Translations under genes and position numbers: made by a program | Notes under the pieces: generated by a model | What the model was told of the DNA's origin: nothing | The model's input: only the letters and a program-made list of their open reading frames with translations | Databases searched by the model: none | Shown here: positions 17,944 to 27,001 of the stretch, piece by piece | Position numbering within the stretch: position 1 is the stretch's first letter | How the letters are laid out: every line of letters begins with the position of its first letter | Assembly: GCA_902768435.1 (NCBI GenBank) | Contig: CACXLJ010000011.1 | Coordinates: forward strand, 1-62,989 | From: an uncultured Bacteroidales bacterium | GTDB lineage: Bacteria > Bacteroidota > Bacteroidia > Bacteroidales > Muribaculaceae | Reading direction: 5' to 3' | Length of the DNA: 62,989 bases

Positions 17944-18175
17944 ACTCGATTATCAGCACTACCTTGGCGTAGTCGCCGGTGCGCTGGTCGCGTATCCCGA
18001 AGAAATCGTCCTCGTCGATTCGTTCCACATCGGCCTCTTGGGCAAAGAGTTCTTCGATCACCGAGCTCAATTCGGTGAACTTGCTCATTGCTTCCTCTTT
18101 ATTGTCGAAGTGATAGCGGTTGTTGCCGCTTTCACTCTCGCTCGCATACTCGTAATAAACGATATGTTTTTTCAT
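17942..18175 (-). CDS. Small acidic protein of unknown function
   Basis: Encodes 77 residues starting MKKHIVYYEYASESESG. The ATG at 18175 is chosen over upstream alternatives because a promoter-like pair sits 20-50 nt before it and the longer reading would begin inside that promoter. It is rich in Asp and Glu, with no membrane segment, signal peptide or cysteine, and I recognise no family. It is convergent with the salvage run and divergent from the first BspA-like gene. The isolated position, own promoter and sensible amino-acid composition support a real gene. Confidence 0.6.
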   Translation of the reverse strand: MKKHIVYYEYASESESGNNRYHFDNKEEAMSKFTELSSVIEELFAQEADVERIDEDDFFGIRDQRTGDYAKVVLIIE

Positions 18176-18195
18176 GATTGATGATTTTTGCGTTG

Positions 18196-18227
18196 CAAAT
18201 ATATGAAAAATCCAATTTATAGACCAA
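18196..18227 (-). promoter_or_regulatory. Promoter of the small acidic gene
   Basis: On the minus strand TATATTTG (18203-18196) matches the -7 consensus and TTGG (18227-18224) stands 20 nt upstream as an imperfect -33 box. The coding start is about 20 nt downstream of the -7 box. Confidence 0.45.
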
Positions 18228-18273
18228 TAATATAAAAAAATAATAATATTTTCACAAAATAACCAAAAGATTG

Positions 18274-18305
18274 TTTGGAATTTAGCGTTTTTTGTTCTAT
18301 ATTTG
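18274..18305 (+). promoter_or_regulatory. Strong Bacteroidota promoter for the first BspA-dockerin gene
   Basis: TTTG (18274-18277), a 20-nt spacer, then TATATTTG (18298-18305) is a full match to the Bacteroidota consensus. The expected transcription start, near 18312, places the inverted repeat at 18318-18355 at the very 5' end of the leader. Confidence 0.65.
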
Positions 18306-18317
18306 CAATAAATTATG

Positions 18318-18355
18318 TTAAACCCGAATTGGTCATTTGGCCAAATTGGGTTAAA
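18318..18355 (+). promoter_or_regulatory. Imperfect inverted repeat in the BspA leader
   Basis: TTAAACCCGAATTGG (18318-18332) is a bulged inverted copy of CCAAATTGGGTTAA (18341-18354). It begins just after the expected transcription start and would fold at the RNA 5' end, or serve as an operator in DNA. The right arm repeats the sequence at 17921-17935. Confidence 0.5.
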
Positions 18356-18432
18356 GTGCATGCTTCTGGATACTATTTTTTTTCTTTTATTACTGTGGCA
18401 TTGAATCTTATTAACTTAAAAAATAATTTGTT

Positions 18433-21400
18433 ATGAAAAAATTTCTACTTACTTCAATCGCTTTGTTGCTGTTGTCGTGGCTTTCGGGTCATGCCATAGA
18501 ATTTGATGTGGGCAATCTGCATTACAAGACTTATTCGGGCGAAACCATGGAGTGTACGGGACTCTCGGCTGCCGGTCAGAGCGTCACCACGCTCATTATT
18601 CCCGGAAAAGTGACCTATGGAGGCAAAACCTATCGCGTGAAGGCCGTGAGCGTAGAGGCCTTCATGAACAACCAAAGGTTGAGCATTGTGCGACTGGGAT
18701 GGGGCATCGAGTACATTTTCTCGCGTTGCTTCAGTGGCTGTTCAAGACTCAGCTTGGTGTGGGTTCCCAGTTCTGTGCATCAAATCAATACCGATGCATT
18801 CAAGAATTGCACCCAACTGGCCAACTTTGTTTATGGCGGTGAAACTCCCCCTAATGTCTCCGACAATTTGTCGCCTTTCTCTGGCGTGAGCAACCTCTCG
18901 ATTACTGTTGCCACTCAGCCTGGTAAGAACAATTTCACCGGTTCAGTCTGGAAGAACTTCGGCACCATCAGTTATAATGGTAACATCGCCTACGACTTCT
19001 CCGACAACGGAATGAACTTTATGATCACCAGTGGCCTGGATGATATCAACGGTTATTGTACGCTTGTGGGCGTTCAGTCGGGAACTACTGCCCTCAACCT
19101 TTCTAGTTCGGTTCAAGATGTGATAAATGCCAATCACGGCGGTGGTTCGGCCTATAATTGCATCATCAAAAAAGTGGCAGAGTATGCTTTCTACGGTAAT
19201 TCTACTATCACCCGTATTGGCAATTCGTCTGACTACATGACTTCTATCGATAATATCGGGTTGAGTGCTTTTGCCAATTGTTCGGCCTTGACTGCCGCCT
19301 ATCTTGATGCCGATACCATCTCGAACAGCGCTTTTGCAAACTGCTCGAAACTGACTACGCTGAGCCTCTCGCTTGGTTCTGGCGATGGCAGTGGAGTGAG
19401 GCGCATCGATGTCTATGCTTTCTCGGGCTCGGGTCTCACTTCGGTCACCATTCCTGCAAGCACCAAGTACATTGGCACGGGTGCTTTCCGCGATTGCCAT
19501 TCGCTCAAGCGCATCGATGTGAGTTCCAACAGCACGACCTTTGCGGGTTCAACACAGGGTTCACTCTTCAATAAGAGCTACGTTACCCTCATCCAGGTCC
19601 CTGGCGGTGCCACCTCGTTTGGCTACACCGATGCCACCACCACCATCAACGACATGGCTTTCTATGGTTGCCAAGGCCTTGGTTTCGTCGACATCCCTTA
19701 TGGCATCACCACTATTGGAAATGCCGCGTTCTGCAACTCAAAGATCAACACGCTCAAGATACCTTCGTCGGTAACAACAATTCACACCTATGCCCTCGAA
19801 GGCCTCAAGAACTTGCAGAATCTTTATTTCAACTTCGCTACGATTCCGACCTATCAGGGCTCTACCATTCTTGTTCCTGAGATGAACAGCAGCGCCAAGC
19901 TGCATGTGCCCCAGTTCAAGATGAGGAACTACACCAGCAATTCGCACTGGAATGCCGCCTTTGCCTCGATCGACGAGGGTGGTTACGACATCGAGTACAA
20001 TAACATGTATTATACGGTGACCTCAACAAATTCTTATACCGACTCCTATGTTCAGTCAACTCCTGTCAATGGCACCGTGCGCATGGTCAAGGGACGCTAT
20101 ATCAACACCACGAATGTTGCGGGCAACCTCACCATTCCCAACAAGGTGGAGAATCGCGGCAAATCCTATATCGTTGATGAACTTGCTACCGGTTTGTTTA
20201 AGAACTTCAAGAATCTTGTCCGCGTCACGGGCGGTGATGGTGTGAAGTACATCAATCCGCAGTGTTTCTATGGTTGTACCCAATTGGAGTCTTGCAACAT
20301 CAATAACCCCTATTGGATGGGCGACTCGGTGTTCTATGGCGCTTCAAAACTCAGTTCACTTGGCTTGGGCGACCGACTTACGCAAGTGGGCAAGAGCTGT
20401 TTCCGTGAGACGGCGCTCACTTCTCTCATCTTCCCGCCTTCGCTCCTTCGCATTGGTCAGCAGTTTGTCATGAATGCCACTCAGCTCGATACCATCAAGC
20501 TTTCACCTAATCTGTTGGAGATTCCTGAGCGTGCCTTCCAGAACTGCTATGCCAAGTATATTGTGCTCCCCTATGGCGTGCCAAGTATCGGGGCCGAGGC
20601 ATTCCGCAACGATGCCGGTGGTGCAACGCATGTCGTGGTTATCCCCAGCTCGGTCACTACCATGAGCAGCCGCGCCTTCTATGGTGCCAAGAACATCGAG
20701 GCCATTTACCTGAATGTGCCTCACAGTGTGTTCAAGACGGTCAAGACCGACTGGGAACGCTCGTCTTCGATGGGAGCATCGAGCATCTATGACTGGTCGG
20801 GAGTTAAACTCTATGTGAGTGCAGGGCAGTTGTATAACTTCAAGAACGACCCGGGTATCAAGGCATGCTTCAATCAGTCGAAGATTAATCTTGGCGCATT
20901 CGACTTCTGTATCAGTAAAAGTTTTATGGAAAGCTGGTATTTGGGAACTGTAGTCGATAAAAACAGCAAGACTGCAAAATATGTTTATTCGGCCAACACG
21001 AACACATTTGCTGGAAAATTCTATGCCACGCCGACCGAAACCGACAATCAAACCGGCATTGAATATACCATGGTTGCCTTCGACGATAGCTGTCTCATCA
21101 ATCGCTCGGGGCTCACGAGTGTCAATATCCCCTCATCAATTAAAAGAATTGGCAAATGTGCCTTCAACAACACAGGCCTTTCGGGCGAAGTTATCCTTCC
21201 TTCATCGGTCAATTTCATTGGTTGGAAGGCTTTCTATAACTGTCCAGACCTGGAGTCGTTGTTCATCAATAATCCCGATGTGGGCGATGTTGAGTATGCG
21301 TTCTTTGGTGATAACGACACCTACTTCAGGTGCTATGTGCCGCTCTCGCAACTCTATCGCTTATGGAACATTTGCACATGGTCGAGCGACAGCATGAACA

Positions 21401-22038
21401 ATGCTTACTACTATCTGCGACCCTATTATAAGCCCAAAACCCAATGGTCGACCATCTCTTGCTTCCGTTCTCTTATATTCCCAAGCGGTTTGGAATGCTA
21501 TGTGGTGAAGCAATATGATGCCAGCAAAAAGCAGGTTACGACCGAAAAGGTAACAGATAACATCTATAATAACATGGGTATTCTTGTCAAAGGCAACGTG
21601 GGTCAGATTTATAGGTTTGATATTGATCCTGAGGTGTCTAATAGTCCCACCGACCTGTTGCAAGGTCCTCCGGGTGGAGCTCCATTTATGGCAAACTCCA
21701 CATCTACGATCGATACCTATGTGTTCAACACAAGCACTTACAAGTTTGACCGCCTCAATGGCACCCAGACCATCTATTCGGGCGATGCCTACATGCCGCT
21801 CCCGGTCAGCACCTCGCACTCGGTTGCTAACATCACGGTCGACCTCTTTGGCTCATCATTCCTCAAGGGTGATGTGAACCGCGATGGCAAGGTGAATGTG
21901 AGCGATGTGAGCGCGCTCATCAACATGATTATGGGCATCACTGCAGTTGACCAGGAGGTTGCCGATGTGAACGGTGATGGCCGCGTGAACGTGAGCGATG
22001 TGAGTGCACTCATCAACATCATTCTTGGAGTTTCATAA
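18433..22038 (+). CDS. BspA-like leucine-rich-repeat surface protein with C-terminal dockerin
   Basis: A 1201-residue exported protein (signal peptide about 1-22). Most of it is built of LRR_5/BspA-type repeats with the pattern AF-x-x-C-x-x-L-x-x-I-x-I-P-x-S-V-x-x-I-G. The last 55 residues hold two dockerin type I calcium loops (GDVNRDGKVNVSDVSALIN and ADVNGDGRVNVSDVSALIN). BspA proteins of oral and gut Bacteroidales bind host matrix or other microbes. The dockerin-like tail suggests attachment to a partner, but no cohesin is encoded in this window. It is monocistronic: its own strong promoter stands upstream and a terminator at 22087. Confidence 0.88.
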   Translation: MKKFLLTSIALLLLSWLSGHAIEFDVGNLHYKTYSGETMECTGLSAAGQSVTTLIIPGKVTYGGKTYRVKAVSVEAFMNNQRLSIVRLGWGIEYIFSRCFSGCSRLSLVWVPSSVHQINTDAFKNCTQLANFVYGGETPPNVSDNLSPFSGVSNLSITVATQPGKNNFTGSVWKNFGTISYNGNIAYDFSDNGMNFMITSGLDDINGYCTLVGVQSGTTALNLSSSVQDVINANHGGGSAYNCIIKKVAEYAFYGNSTITRIGNSSDYMTSIDNIGLSAFANCSALTAAYLDADTISNSAFANCSKLTTLSLSLGSGDGSGVRRIDVYAFSGSGLTSVTIPASTKYIGTGAFRDCHSLKRIDVSSNSTTFAGSTQGSLFNKSYVTLIQVPGGATSFGYTDATTTINDMAFYGCQGLGFVDIPYGITTIGNAAFCNSKINTLKIPSSVTTIHTYALEGLKNLQNLYFNFATIPTYQGSTILVPEMNSSAKLHVPQFKMRNYTSNSHWNAAFASIDEGGYDIEYNNMYYTVTSTNSYTDSYVQSTPVNGTVRMVKGRYINTTNVAGNLTIPNKVENRGKSYIVDELATGLFKNFKNLVRVTGGDGVKYINPQCFYGCTQLESCNINNPYWMGDSVFYGASKLSSLGLGDRLTQVGKSCFRETALTSLIFPPSLLRIGQQFVMNATQLDTIKLSPNLLEIPERAFQNCYAKYIVLPYGVPSIGAEAFRNDAGGATHVVVIPSSVTTMSSRAFYGAKNIEAIYLNVPHSVFKTVKTDWERSSSMGASSIYDWSGVKLYVSAGQLYNFKNDPGIKACFNQSKINLGAFDFCISKSFMESWYLGTVVDKNSKTAKYVYSANTNTFAGKFYATPTETDNQTGIEYTMVAFDDSCLINRSGLTSVNIPSSIKRIGKCAFNNTGLSGEVILPSSVNFIGWKAFYNCPDLESLFINNPDVGDVEYAFFGDNDTYFRCYVPLSQLYRLWNICTWSSDSMNNAYYYLRPYYKPKTQWSTISCFRSLIFPSGLECYVVKQYDASKKQVTTEKVTDNIYNNMGILVKGNVGQIYRFDIDPEVSNSPTDLLQGPPGGAPFMANSTSTIDTYVFNTSTYKFDRLNGTQTIYSGDAYMPLPVSTSHSVANITVDLFGSSFLKGDVNRDGKVNVSDVSALINMIMGITAVDQEVADVNGDGRVNVSDVSALINIILGVS

Positions 22039-22086
22039 GAGAGATGTTTGGTAAAAAATGAAGATCCCAGCATGGGAACATAGCAA

Positions 22087-22125
22087 AAGGGCTGATGCAA
22101 CAGTGAAGTGCGTCGGCCCTTTTTT
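22087..22125 (+). terminator. Rho-independent terminator after the first BspA gene
   Basis: AAGGGCTGATGCA (22087-22099) pairs with TGCGTCGGCCCTT (22109-22121), allowing G-U pairs, and a T run follows. Confidence 0.8.
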
Positions 22126-22236
22126 GTGAAAAAATGTTGACCTGCAACAAATTTTCCTTAAAATCTTGGTCGGGTCGCAGAAATGGAGTAATTTAGTAGG
22201 TTAATTTGTATATTAATATAGATTATAATACTTGAC

Positions 22237-23121
22237 ATGAGAAGGTTTTTACTTGCTATAGCACTTCTGATAGCTTCAGTGTCAGCGCTTAAGGCGCAGA
22301 CACCAACCACACTTTTTGCCTATCCTGTAGCCCCTGATACTTGCACCACGCTCGAGGGCCGTTGCAACTACATCGTTCAGCGGTTCTGGGATAATTTTGA
22401 TTTCACGAAACCCATTCCTGCCGAGAATGACAGCGCACTGGCATCGACCATGACCGACTATTTCGAAATCATGCTGAACGCCAATTCCAATGTTGGACTG
22501 GCATCGATACGCAACATGCTCTTCAAGGCTCAGGCCAACCAGCCAAACTTCATGAAATTAGTGAGCATAGCCGAGTATATCCTCTATATGCATCCGGTAT
22601 CGATTATCGACGATGTCTATCTCACTTTTGCTCAGGCGGCTGCCGATGCCTCGTGGATGAAAAGCGATGCCAAAAACTACTACAAGTCACAAATTGAGCG
22701 CATCAATGCCAGCAAGCTGGGCGACAAGATTGTGAATTGTGAGCTCTTCGACGCCACTGGCCGCAAGATGAGGCTGTATGATGTTCCGCTCGACTCGGCC
22801 AAAGCCGTCATCGTCTTTTTCACCGGCGATGGCTCGGCCAGTTCCATTTCGCGCGTCAGGATTTCGACCGATGTGGGCATTAATGCAGCGCTCAGCGCTG
22901 GCCAGATCAAGGTGCTCAACATTGTGGTGGGCGACAAGGCCAAACAGCAGGTGGCTGCCGATGCTTCGCAGTATGCCGACTGGACACTGCTGGCCATGCC
23001 CGATGCGGCAAAGAAACTTGACTTGCGTCTCTTGCCCAGTGTGTTTGTGCTTGACGAGAATTTTGAGATCATCAACAAGAACCTAACAGTGGATGAGATA
23101 AAGGATATTTTTAACTCATGA
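22237..23121 (+). CDS. Exported thioredoxin-fold protein lacking active-site cysteines
   Basis: A 294-residue protein with a signal peptide (residues 1-20, SALKAQ). The N-terminal half is helical and resembles the DUF5106 domain that precedes thioredoxin domains in Bacteroidales; residues about 160-290 have a thioredoxin-like pattern ending in LLPSVFVLD (cis-Pro region). Where CxxC should be, the chain reads [10 protein letters not shown], so it cannot do dithiol chemistry. The last codons overlap the mnmA start by 4 nt (ATGA), implying co-translation with a tRNA-modifying enzyme. Role unknown; a folding or binding role is possible. Confidence 0.65.
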   Translation: MRRFLLAIALLIASVSALKAQTPTTLFAYPVAPDTCTTLEGRCNYIVQRFWDNFDFTKPIPAENDSALASTMTDYFEIMLNANSNVGLASIRNMLFKAQANQPNFMKLVSIAEYILYMHPVSIIDDVYLTFAQAAADASWMKSDAKNYYKSQIERINASKLGDKIVNCELFDATGRKMRLYDVPLDSAKAVIVFFTGDGSASSISRVRISTDVGINAALSAGQIKVLNIVVGDKAKQQVAADASQYADWTLLAMPDAAKKLDLRLLPSVFVLDENFEIINKNLTVDEIKDIFNS

Positions 23122-24191
23122 AGATAGCAGTCCTGATATCTGGTGGCGTTGATAGCGCTGTGGTTCTCCACCTCCTTCACGAGGCGGGGCACGAGCTGCA
23201 TCCTTTCTACATACGCATTGGCATGGACAATGGCGAAGGCGACTGCTCGGCCGAGGAAGACATTGAGATGTGCACCCTCATCACGCACAAGTATGGGTTG
23301 CCTCTCGAGGTGGTTTCGCTACATCAGGAGTATTGGGACAATGTCATGGAGTATGCCCTGCGCACCGTCAAGGCCGGTCTCACGCCCAACCCCGACATGA
23401 TGTGCAATCGCATGATCAAGTTTGGTTATTTTGAGCAGCGCTGGGGCAAGGAGTTTGACATGACCGCCACAGGGCACTATGCCACGACCGATGTGATTGA
23501 TGGCGTCAAATATCTGGCAACGGCTGTCGACCCTGTCAAGGACCAGACCGATTTCCTGGCACAAATCACCTACGACCAGCTGCAGCATCTCATGTTTCCC
23601 ATTGGCAATCTGCCCAAGGAGGAGGTGCGCCGCATTGCCGAGCAGGTGAAAATGCCCAACGCTCATCGCAAGGACAGTCAGGGAATATGCTTCCTGGGTC
23701 AGATTAATTACAACGATTTCATCCGTCGCCATCTAGGCGAGAAGAAGGGCCCCATCATCGAGATTGAGACCGGTCGCAAGCTTGGCGAGCATAACGGCTA
23801 CTGGTTCCACACCATAGGGCAGCGCAAAGGCTTGGGCCTGAGTGGCGGCCCCTGGTATGTGGTGAAGAAGAATGTGCGCGACAATGTCATCTATGTGAGC
23901 AACGGCTATGGCACAGCTAAGCAGTATGGCCGCATCTTGCACCTCGACGAGATGCACTTCATTTCGGGCAATCCGTGGGGCGAAATCTCAGGCCCTGTGC
24001 GCATCTCGTTCAAGAACCGCCACACGCCCTTGATGCTCAAGGCCACTTTCACGCACCTGCACGATGCCGAGTGGGTGATTGAGAGCGACGAAGATGTGCA
24101 AGGCATTGCGCCGGGCCAGTTTGCCGTCATCTACGACGAGCAGGGGCACTTGTGCTACGGCAGTGGTGTGATAACCGGCCAACAGATTTAA
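23118..24191 (+). CDS. mnmA: tRNA-specific 2-thiouridylase MnmA
   Basis: A 357-residue protein. The PP-loop SGGVDSAVV (residues 8-16) binds ATP. C96 in NPDMMCN is the catalytic cysteine and C191 in GICFLG the persulfide cysteine. The enzyme adds sulfur to U34 of tRNA-Lys, tRNA-Glu and tRNA-Gln. Length and motif order are normal. It overlaps the previous gene by 4 nt and lies 14 nt before the bifunctional-nuclease gene. Confidence 0.95.
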   Translation: MKIAVLISGGVDSAVVLHLLHEAGHELHPFYIRIGMDNGEGDCSAEEDIEMCTLITHKYGLPLEVVSLHQEYWDNVMEYALRTVKAGLTPNPDMMCNRMIKFGYFEQRWGKEFDMTATGHYATTDVIDGVKYLATAVDPVKDQTDFLAQITYDQLQHLMFPIGNLPKEEVRRIAEQVKMPNAHRKDSQGICFLGQINYNDFIRRHLGEKKGPIIEIETGRKLGEHNGYWFHTIGQRKGLGLSGGPWYVVKKNVRDNVIYVSNGYGTAKQYGRILHLDEMHFISGNPWGEISGPVRISFKNRHTPLMLKATFTHLHDAEWVIESDEDVQGIAPGQFAVIYDEQGHLCYGSGVITGQQI

Positions 24192-24205
24192 AACAAACGA
24201 CTACA

Positions 24206-24784
24206 ATGGAACAAAACGATAAAATAGAATTGCAGGTCTGGGGAATCACCTATAACCCCGTGCAGAGCGGAGCCTATGCTTTGCTGCTGCGCCAGGTCGA
24301 CGGCGAATACCGCATTCCCATTGTTGTGGGCGTTGCCGAGGCACAATCCATTGCCATGCGCCTCGAGAATGTGATTCCGCCCCGTCCCATGTCGCACGAC
24401 CTTATGGTGAGCATGCTGCATGCCTTTGGCATTTCGATCGACGAGGTGCTCATTTATGAGTTTAACGAGGGTGTGTTCATGTCGCAGATTCAGCTCAACG
24501 ATGGCGAGAAGCAGGTTTCGCTCGACTCCCGCACAAGCGATGCCATTGCGCTGGCACTGCGCACCAATGCCCGCATCTTCACCACTCCCGAGGTCATGAA
24601 GCAGACAGGCATTCTCATCGAGAAGAACGAGAAGGGCGACCCCGTCATTCGCAAGGAACCTCGAACCCAGGCCGATTACTCACTCACCGAGCTCCAGTCG
24701 CTGCTCGACGAGGCGGTCGACCGTGAGGAGTATGAGCGTGCCGCCGAGATTCAGCGCATGATGAAGACGAAAACCGGCAATTGA
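24206..24784 (+). CDS. Bifunctional nuclease (DUF151) family protein with UVR motif
   Basis: A 192-residue protein. The ATG at 24206, 14 nt after the mnmA stop, is preferred over an upstream alternative inside mnmA. Residues 1-135 are the BFN/DUF151 fold (PIVVGVAEAQSIA, RTSDAIALALR). Near 155-188 a UVR/UvrB-UvrC-type helical hairpin follows (LLDEAVDREEYERAAEIQ), a common pairing in this phylum. In plants a homologue has nuclease activity; the bacterial role is unsettled. No signal peptide. Confidence 0.85.
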   Translation: MEQNDKIELQVWGITYNPVQSGAYALLLRQVDGEYRIPIVVGVAEAQSIAMRLENVIPPRPMSHDLMVSMLHAFGISIDEVLIYEFNEGVFMSQIQLNDGEKQVSLDSRTSDAIALALRTNARIFTTPEVMKQTGILIEKNEKGDPVIRKEPRTQADYSLTELQSLLDEAVDREEYERAAEIQRMMKTKTGN

Positions 24785-24825
24785 CTGTAGATAATTGTTT
24801 TATAAACTAAATAAAAGATTGATTT

Positions 24826-26235
24826 ATGAAAAACTTGAAATTAAGACTGATTGTGATGAACTTCCTGCAGTTTGCTGTGTGGGGAGCTTATCTCACTTGC
24901 ATGAGTAACTATCTGGGTGCTGCAGGTTTTGACGTTTCTTGGTTTTATATCATTCAAGGACTTGTGTCAATTTTTATGCCCACCATTATGGGTATTGTAG
25001 CTGATCGTTATATTCAACCCCAACGTTTGCTCGGTATTTGTCACCTGTTGGCAGGTGCTTTTATGCTCTCATGTTGGTTTATGGCGATGTCTACTGGCTA
25101 TGGCCCAAAAGGTGAGATTCTCCCAATTGCCAATAAGTCATTGTTCATACTGCTTTACACATTGAGTGTGGCATTCTATATGCCTACGTTAGCCCTGTCA
25201 AATACAACAGCTTTCACTATCTTGAAGGACAACGGACTCGACACGGTCAAGAATTTCCCGCCCATTCGCGTGTTCGGTACGATAGGCTTTATTGCTACGA
25301 TGTGGTTTGTCAATTGTGCGGTGCTTAAACCCACGGGTGAATTCTATTTTACAATTGAGCGAAGTGCTTATTCATTCCAAATGACTTATATGCAATTCTT
25401 TGTTTCGGGTATTTTAAGCCTTATTCTATTTGCTTACTGTTTCACGCTGCCTCAATGTAAATTAGTGAAGAAGGAAAAGAAATCCTTAGCCGAGTCATTG
25501 GGATTGAATGCCTTTAAACTGTTTAAGGATAAGAAGATGGCACTCTTCTTTATATTCTCTGCACTTTTGGGTATGTCATTGCAGGTGACCAATGGCTATG
25601 CAACTCCTTTCTTAAAGAGTTTTGAGGCAATCAAAGAATATGCCAACTCATTTGCCGCCAATAATGCGACAATGCTTGTTTCACTCTCGCAAATTGCCGA
25701 GGCACTCTGCATCCTGCTCATCCCGTTCTGTCTTAAGAGATTTGGTATTAAGAAGGTTATGCTTATTGCTATGTTTGCATGGGTGCTTCGTTTTGGCTTC
25801 TTCGGACTTGGCAATCCTGGGTTCCCCGGCGTGACCCTTTTCATCCTCTCTTGCTTGGTCTATGGTGTGGCGTTCGACTTCTTCAATGTGTCGGGCGGCC
25901 TGTTTGTCGACAAGGAGTGCGACCCGAGTGTCAGGGCTTCAGCACAGGGTTTGTTTATGCTCATGACTAACGGCATTGGAGCTTCGATCGGAACATTCTT
26001 CGCTGGACGTATAATAGAACACAATTTCTGTGCTTGGACGCCTGTTGAAACAACAGCAGTGATTGATGGAGTGCAAAAGAATGAAACAGTATTCTATCTT
26101 TTGGGCGAATGGCAAACTCCGTGGCTCATCTTCGCCGGCTTTGCACTGGTGGTGGCTGTGGCGTTCATGTTCTTGTTCAAGTACAAGCATGTGCGCGATG
26201 ACGAGAGCTCTGCCGCCAAAACTGCTGAAGCATAA
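24826..26235 (+). CDS. Nucleoside-type MFS permease (NupG-like)
   Basis: A 469-residue membrane protein with about 12 hydrophobic segments. The opening (LRLIVMNFLQFAVWGAYLTCM) and the IVADRYIQPQRLLG loop between helices 2 and 3 match the nucleoside:H+ symporter family. It likely brings in nucleosides, but Bacteroidota members have not been widely tested, so related sugars or purines are possible. Like the AmpG-like gene, it is more A/T-rich than its neighbours. It starts 41 nt after the BFN gene and precedes rsmE by 12 nt. Confidence 0.75.
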   Translation: MKNLKLRLIVMNFLQFAVWGAYLTCMSNYLGAAGFDVSWFYIIQGLVSIFMPTIMGIVADRYIQPQRLLGICHLLAGAFMLSCWFMAMSTGYGPKGEILPIANKSLFILLYTLSVAFYMPTLALSNTTAFTILKDNGLDTVKNFPPIRVFGTIGFIATMWFVNCAVLKPTGEFYFTIERSAYSFQMTYMQFFVSGILSLILFAYCFTLPQCKLVKKEKKSLAESLGLNAFKLFKDKKMALFFIFSALLGMSLQVTNGYATPFLKSFEAIKEYANSFAANNATMLVSLSQIAEALCILLIPFCLKRFGIKKVMLIAMFAWVLRFGFFGLGNPGFPGVTLFILSCLVYGVAFDFFNVSGGLFVDKECDPSVRASAQGLFMLMTNGIGASIGTFFAGRIIEHNFCAWTPVETTAVIDGVQKNETVFYLLGEWQTPWLIFAGFALVVAVAFMFLFKYKHVRDDESSAAKTAEA

Positions 26236-26247
26236 TATAACCAGTTC

Positions 26248-26973
26248 ATGCCCCGTTTCTACGCTCCCGATATTGCCCGCACGCTGGCACTTCCCGAAGA
26301 GGAAGCGCGGCACTGCACGCGCGTGCTTCGCATGCACGAGGGCGATGTCATTGAGGTGGTCGATGGGGCAGGGCGACTCTACCAGTGCCGCATTACGCTG
26401 GCACACGACAAGCGATGCAATGTTGAGATTGTGGAGCAGATGAGCCAGCCTGCGCATTGGGGGCACGACATCGTGCTGGCGATTGCGCCCACCAAGAATC
26501 TCGACCGCATCGAGTGGGTGGTTGAGAAGGCAACCGAGATGGGCATCGACCGCATAGTGCCGCTGCTGTGCTGCAATAGCGAGCGCAAGGTGCTCAAGAC
26601 CGAGCGCCTGCACAAGATTGCCGTTGCTGCCATGAAACAGTCGCTCAAGGCCACGCTGCCCGTTATCGACGAGCTCACGCCTTTTGGCCGTTTCATCACG
26701 CAGCCTTTCGAGGGCAATCGCTTCATTGCCTATTGCGACCCGATGTTGCCGCGCAGCGAGCGTCAGCTGTTTGCCCAGCAATATATGCCCCATGCACACA
26801 CCCTTGTGCTCATAGGGCCCGAAGGCGATTTCAGCCCCGAGGAGGTGCAACAGGCGTTGGCTGCAGGTTTCATCCCAGTTTCGCTCGGCGAGAGCCGTCT
26901 GCGCACCGAGACCGCTGCCATCATGGCTGTGGCAAGCTGCCATGCACTGGACATGAGTAACTCAAAACTCTGA
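26248..26973 (+). CDS. rsmE: 16S rRNA (uracil-1498-N3)-methyltransferase RsmE
   Basis: A 241-residue SPOUT methyltransferase. The N-terminal PUA-like part has EEEARHCTRVLRMHEGD. The trefoil-knot SAM site is IGPEGDFSPEEV and SLGESRLRTETAAI near the C-terminus. It methylates N3 of U1498 in the 30S decoding site. Length is normal for the family. Confidence 0.92.
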   Translation: MPRFYAPDIARTLALPEEEARHCTRVLRMHEGDVIEVVDGAGRLYQCRITLAHDKRCNVEIVEQMSQPAHWGHDIVLAIAPTKNLDRIEWVVEKATEMGIDRIVPLLCCNSERKVLKTERLHKIAVAAMKQSLKATLPVIDELTPFGRFITQPFEGNRFIAYCDPMLPRSERQLFAQQYMPHAHTLVLIGPEGDFSPEEVQQALAAGFIPVSLGESRLRTETAAIMAVASCHALDMSNSKL

Positions 26974-27001
26974 ATTTTATAACTAAAACATATTTTTTAC
27001 A

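Noticed and set aside
17942..18361. A longer 139-residue version of the small minus-strand gene
   Set aside because: The extension would be hydrophobic and A/T-rich, begin within the inverted repeat and include the gene's own promoter; the ATG at 18175 gives a sensible protein.
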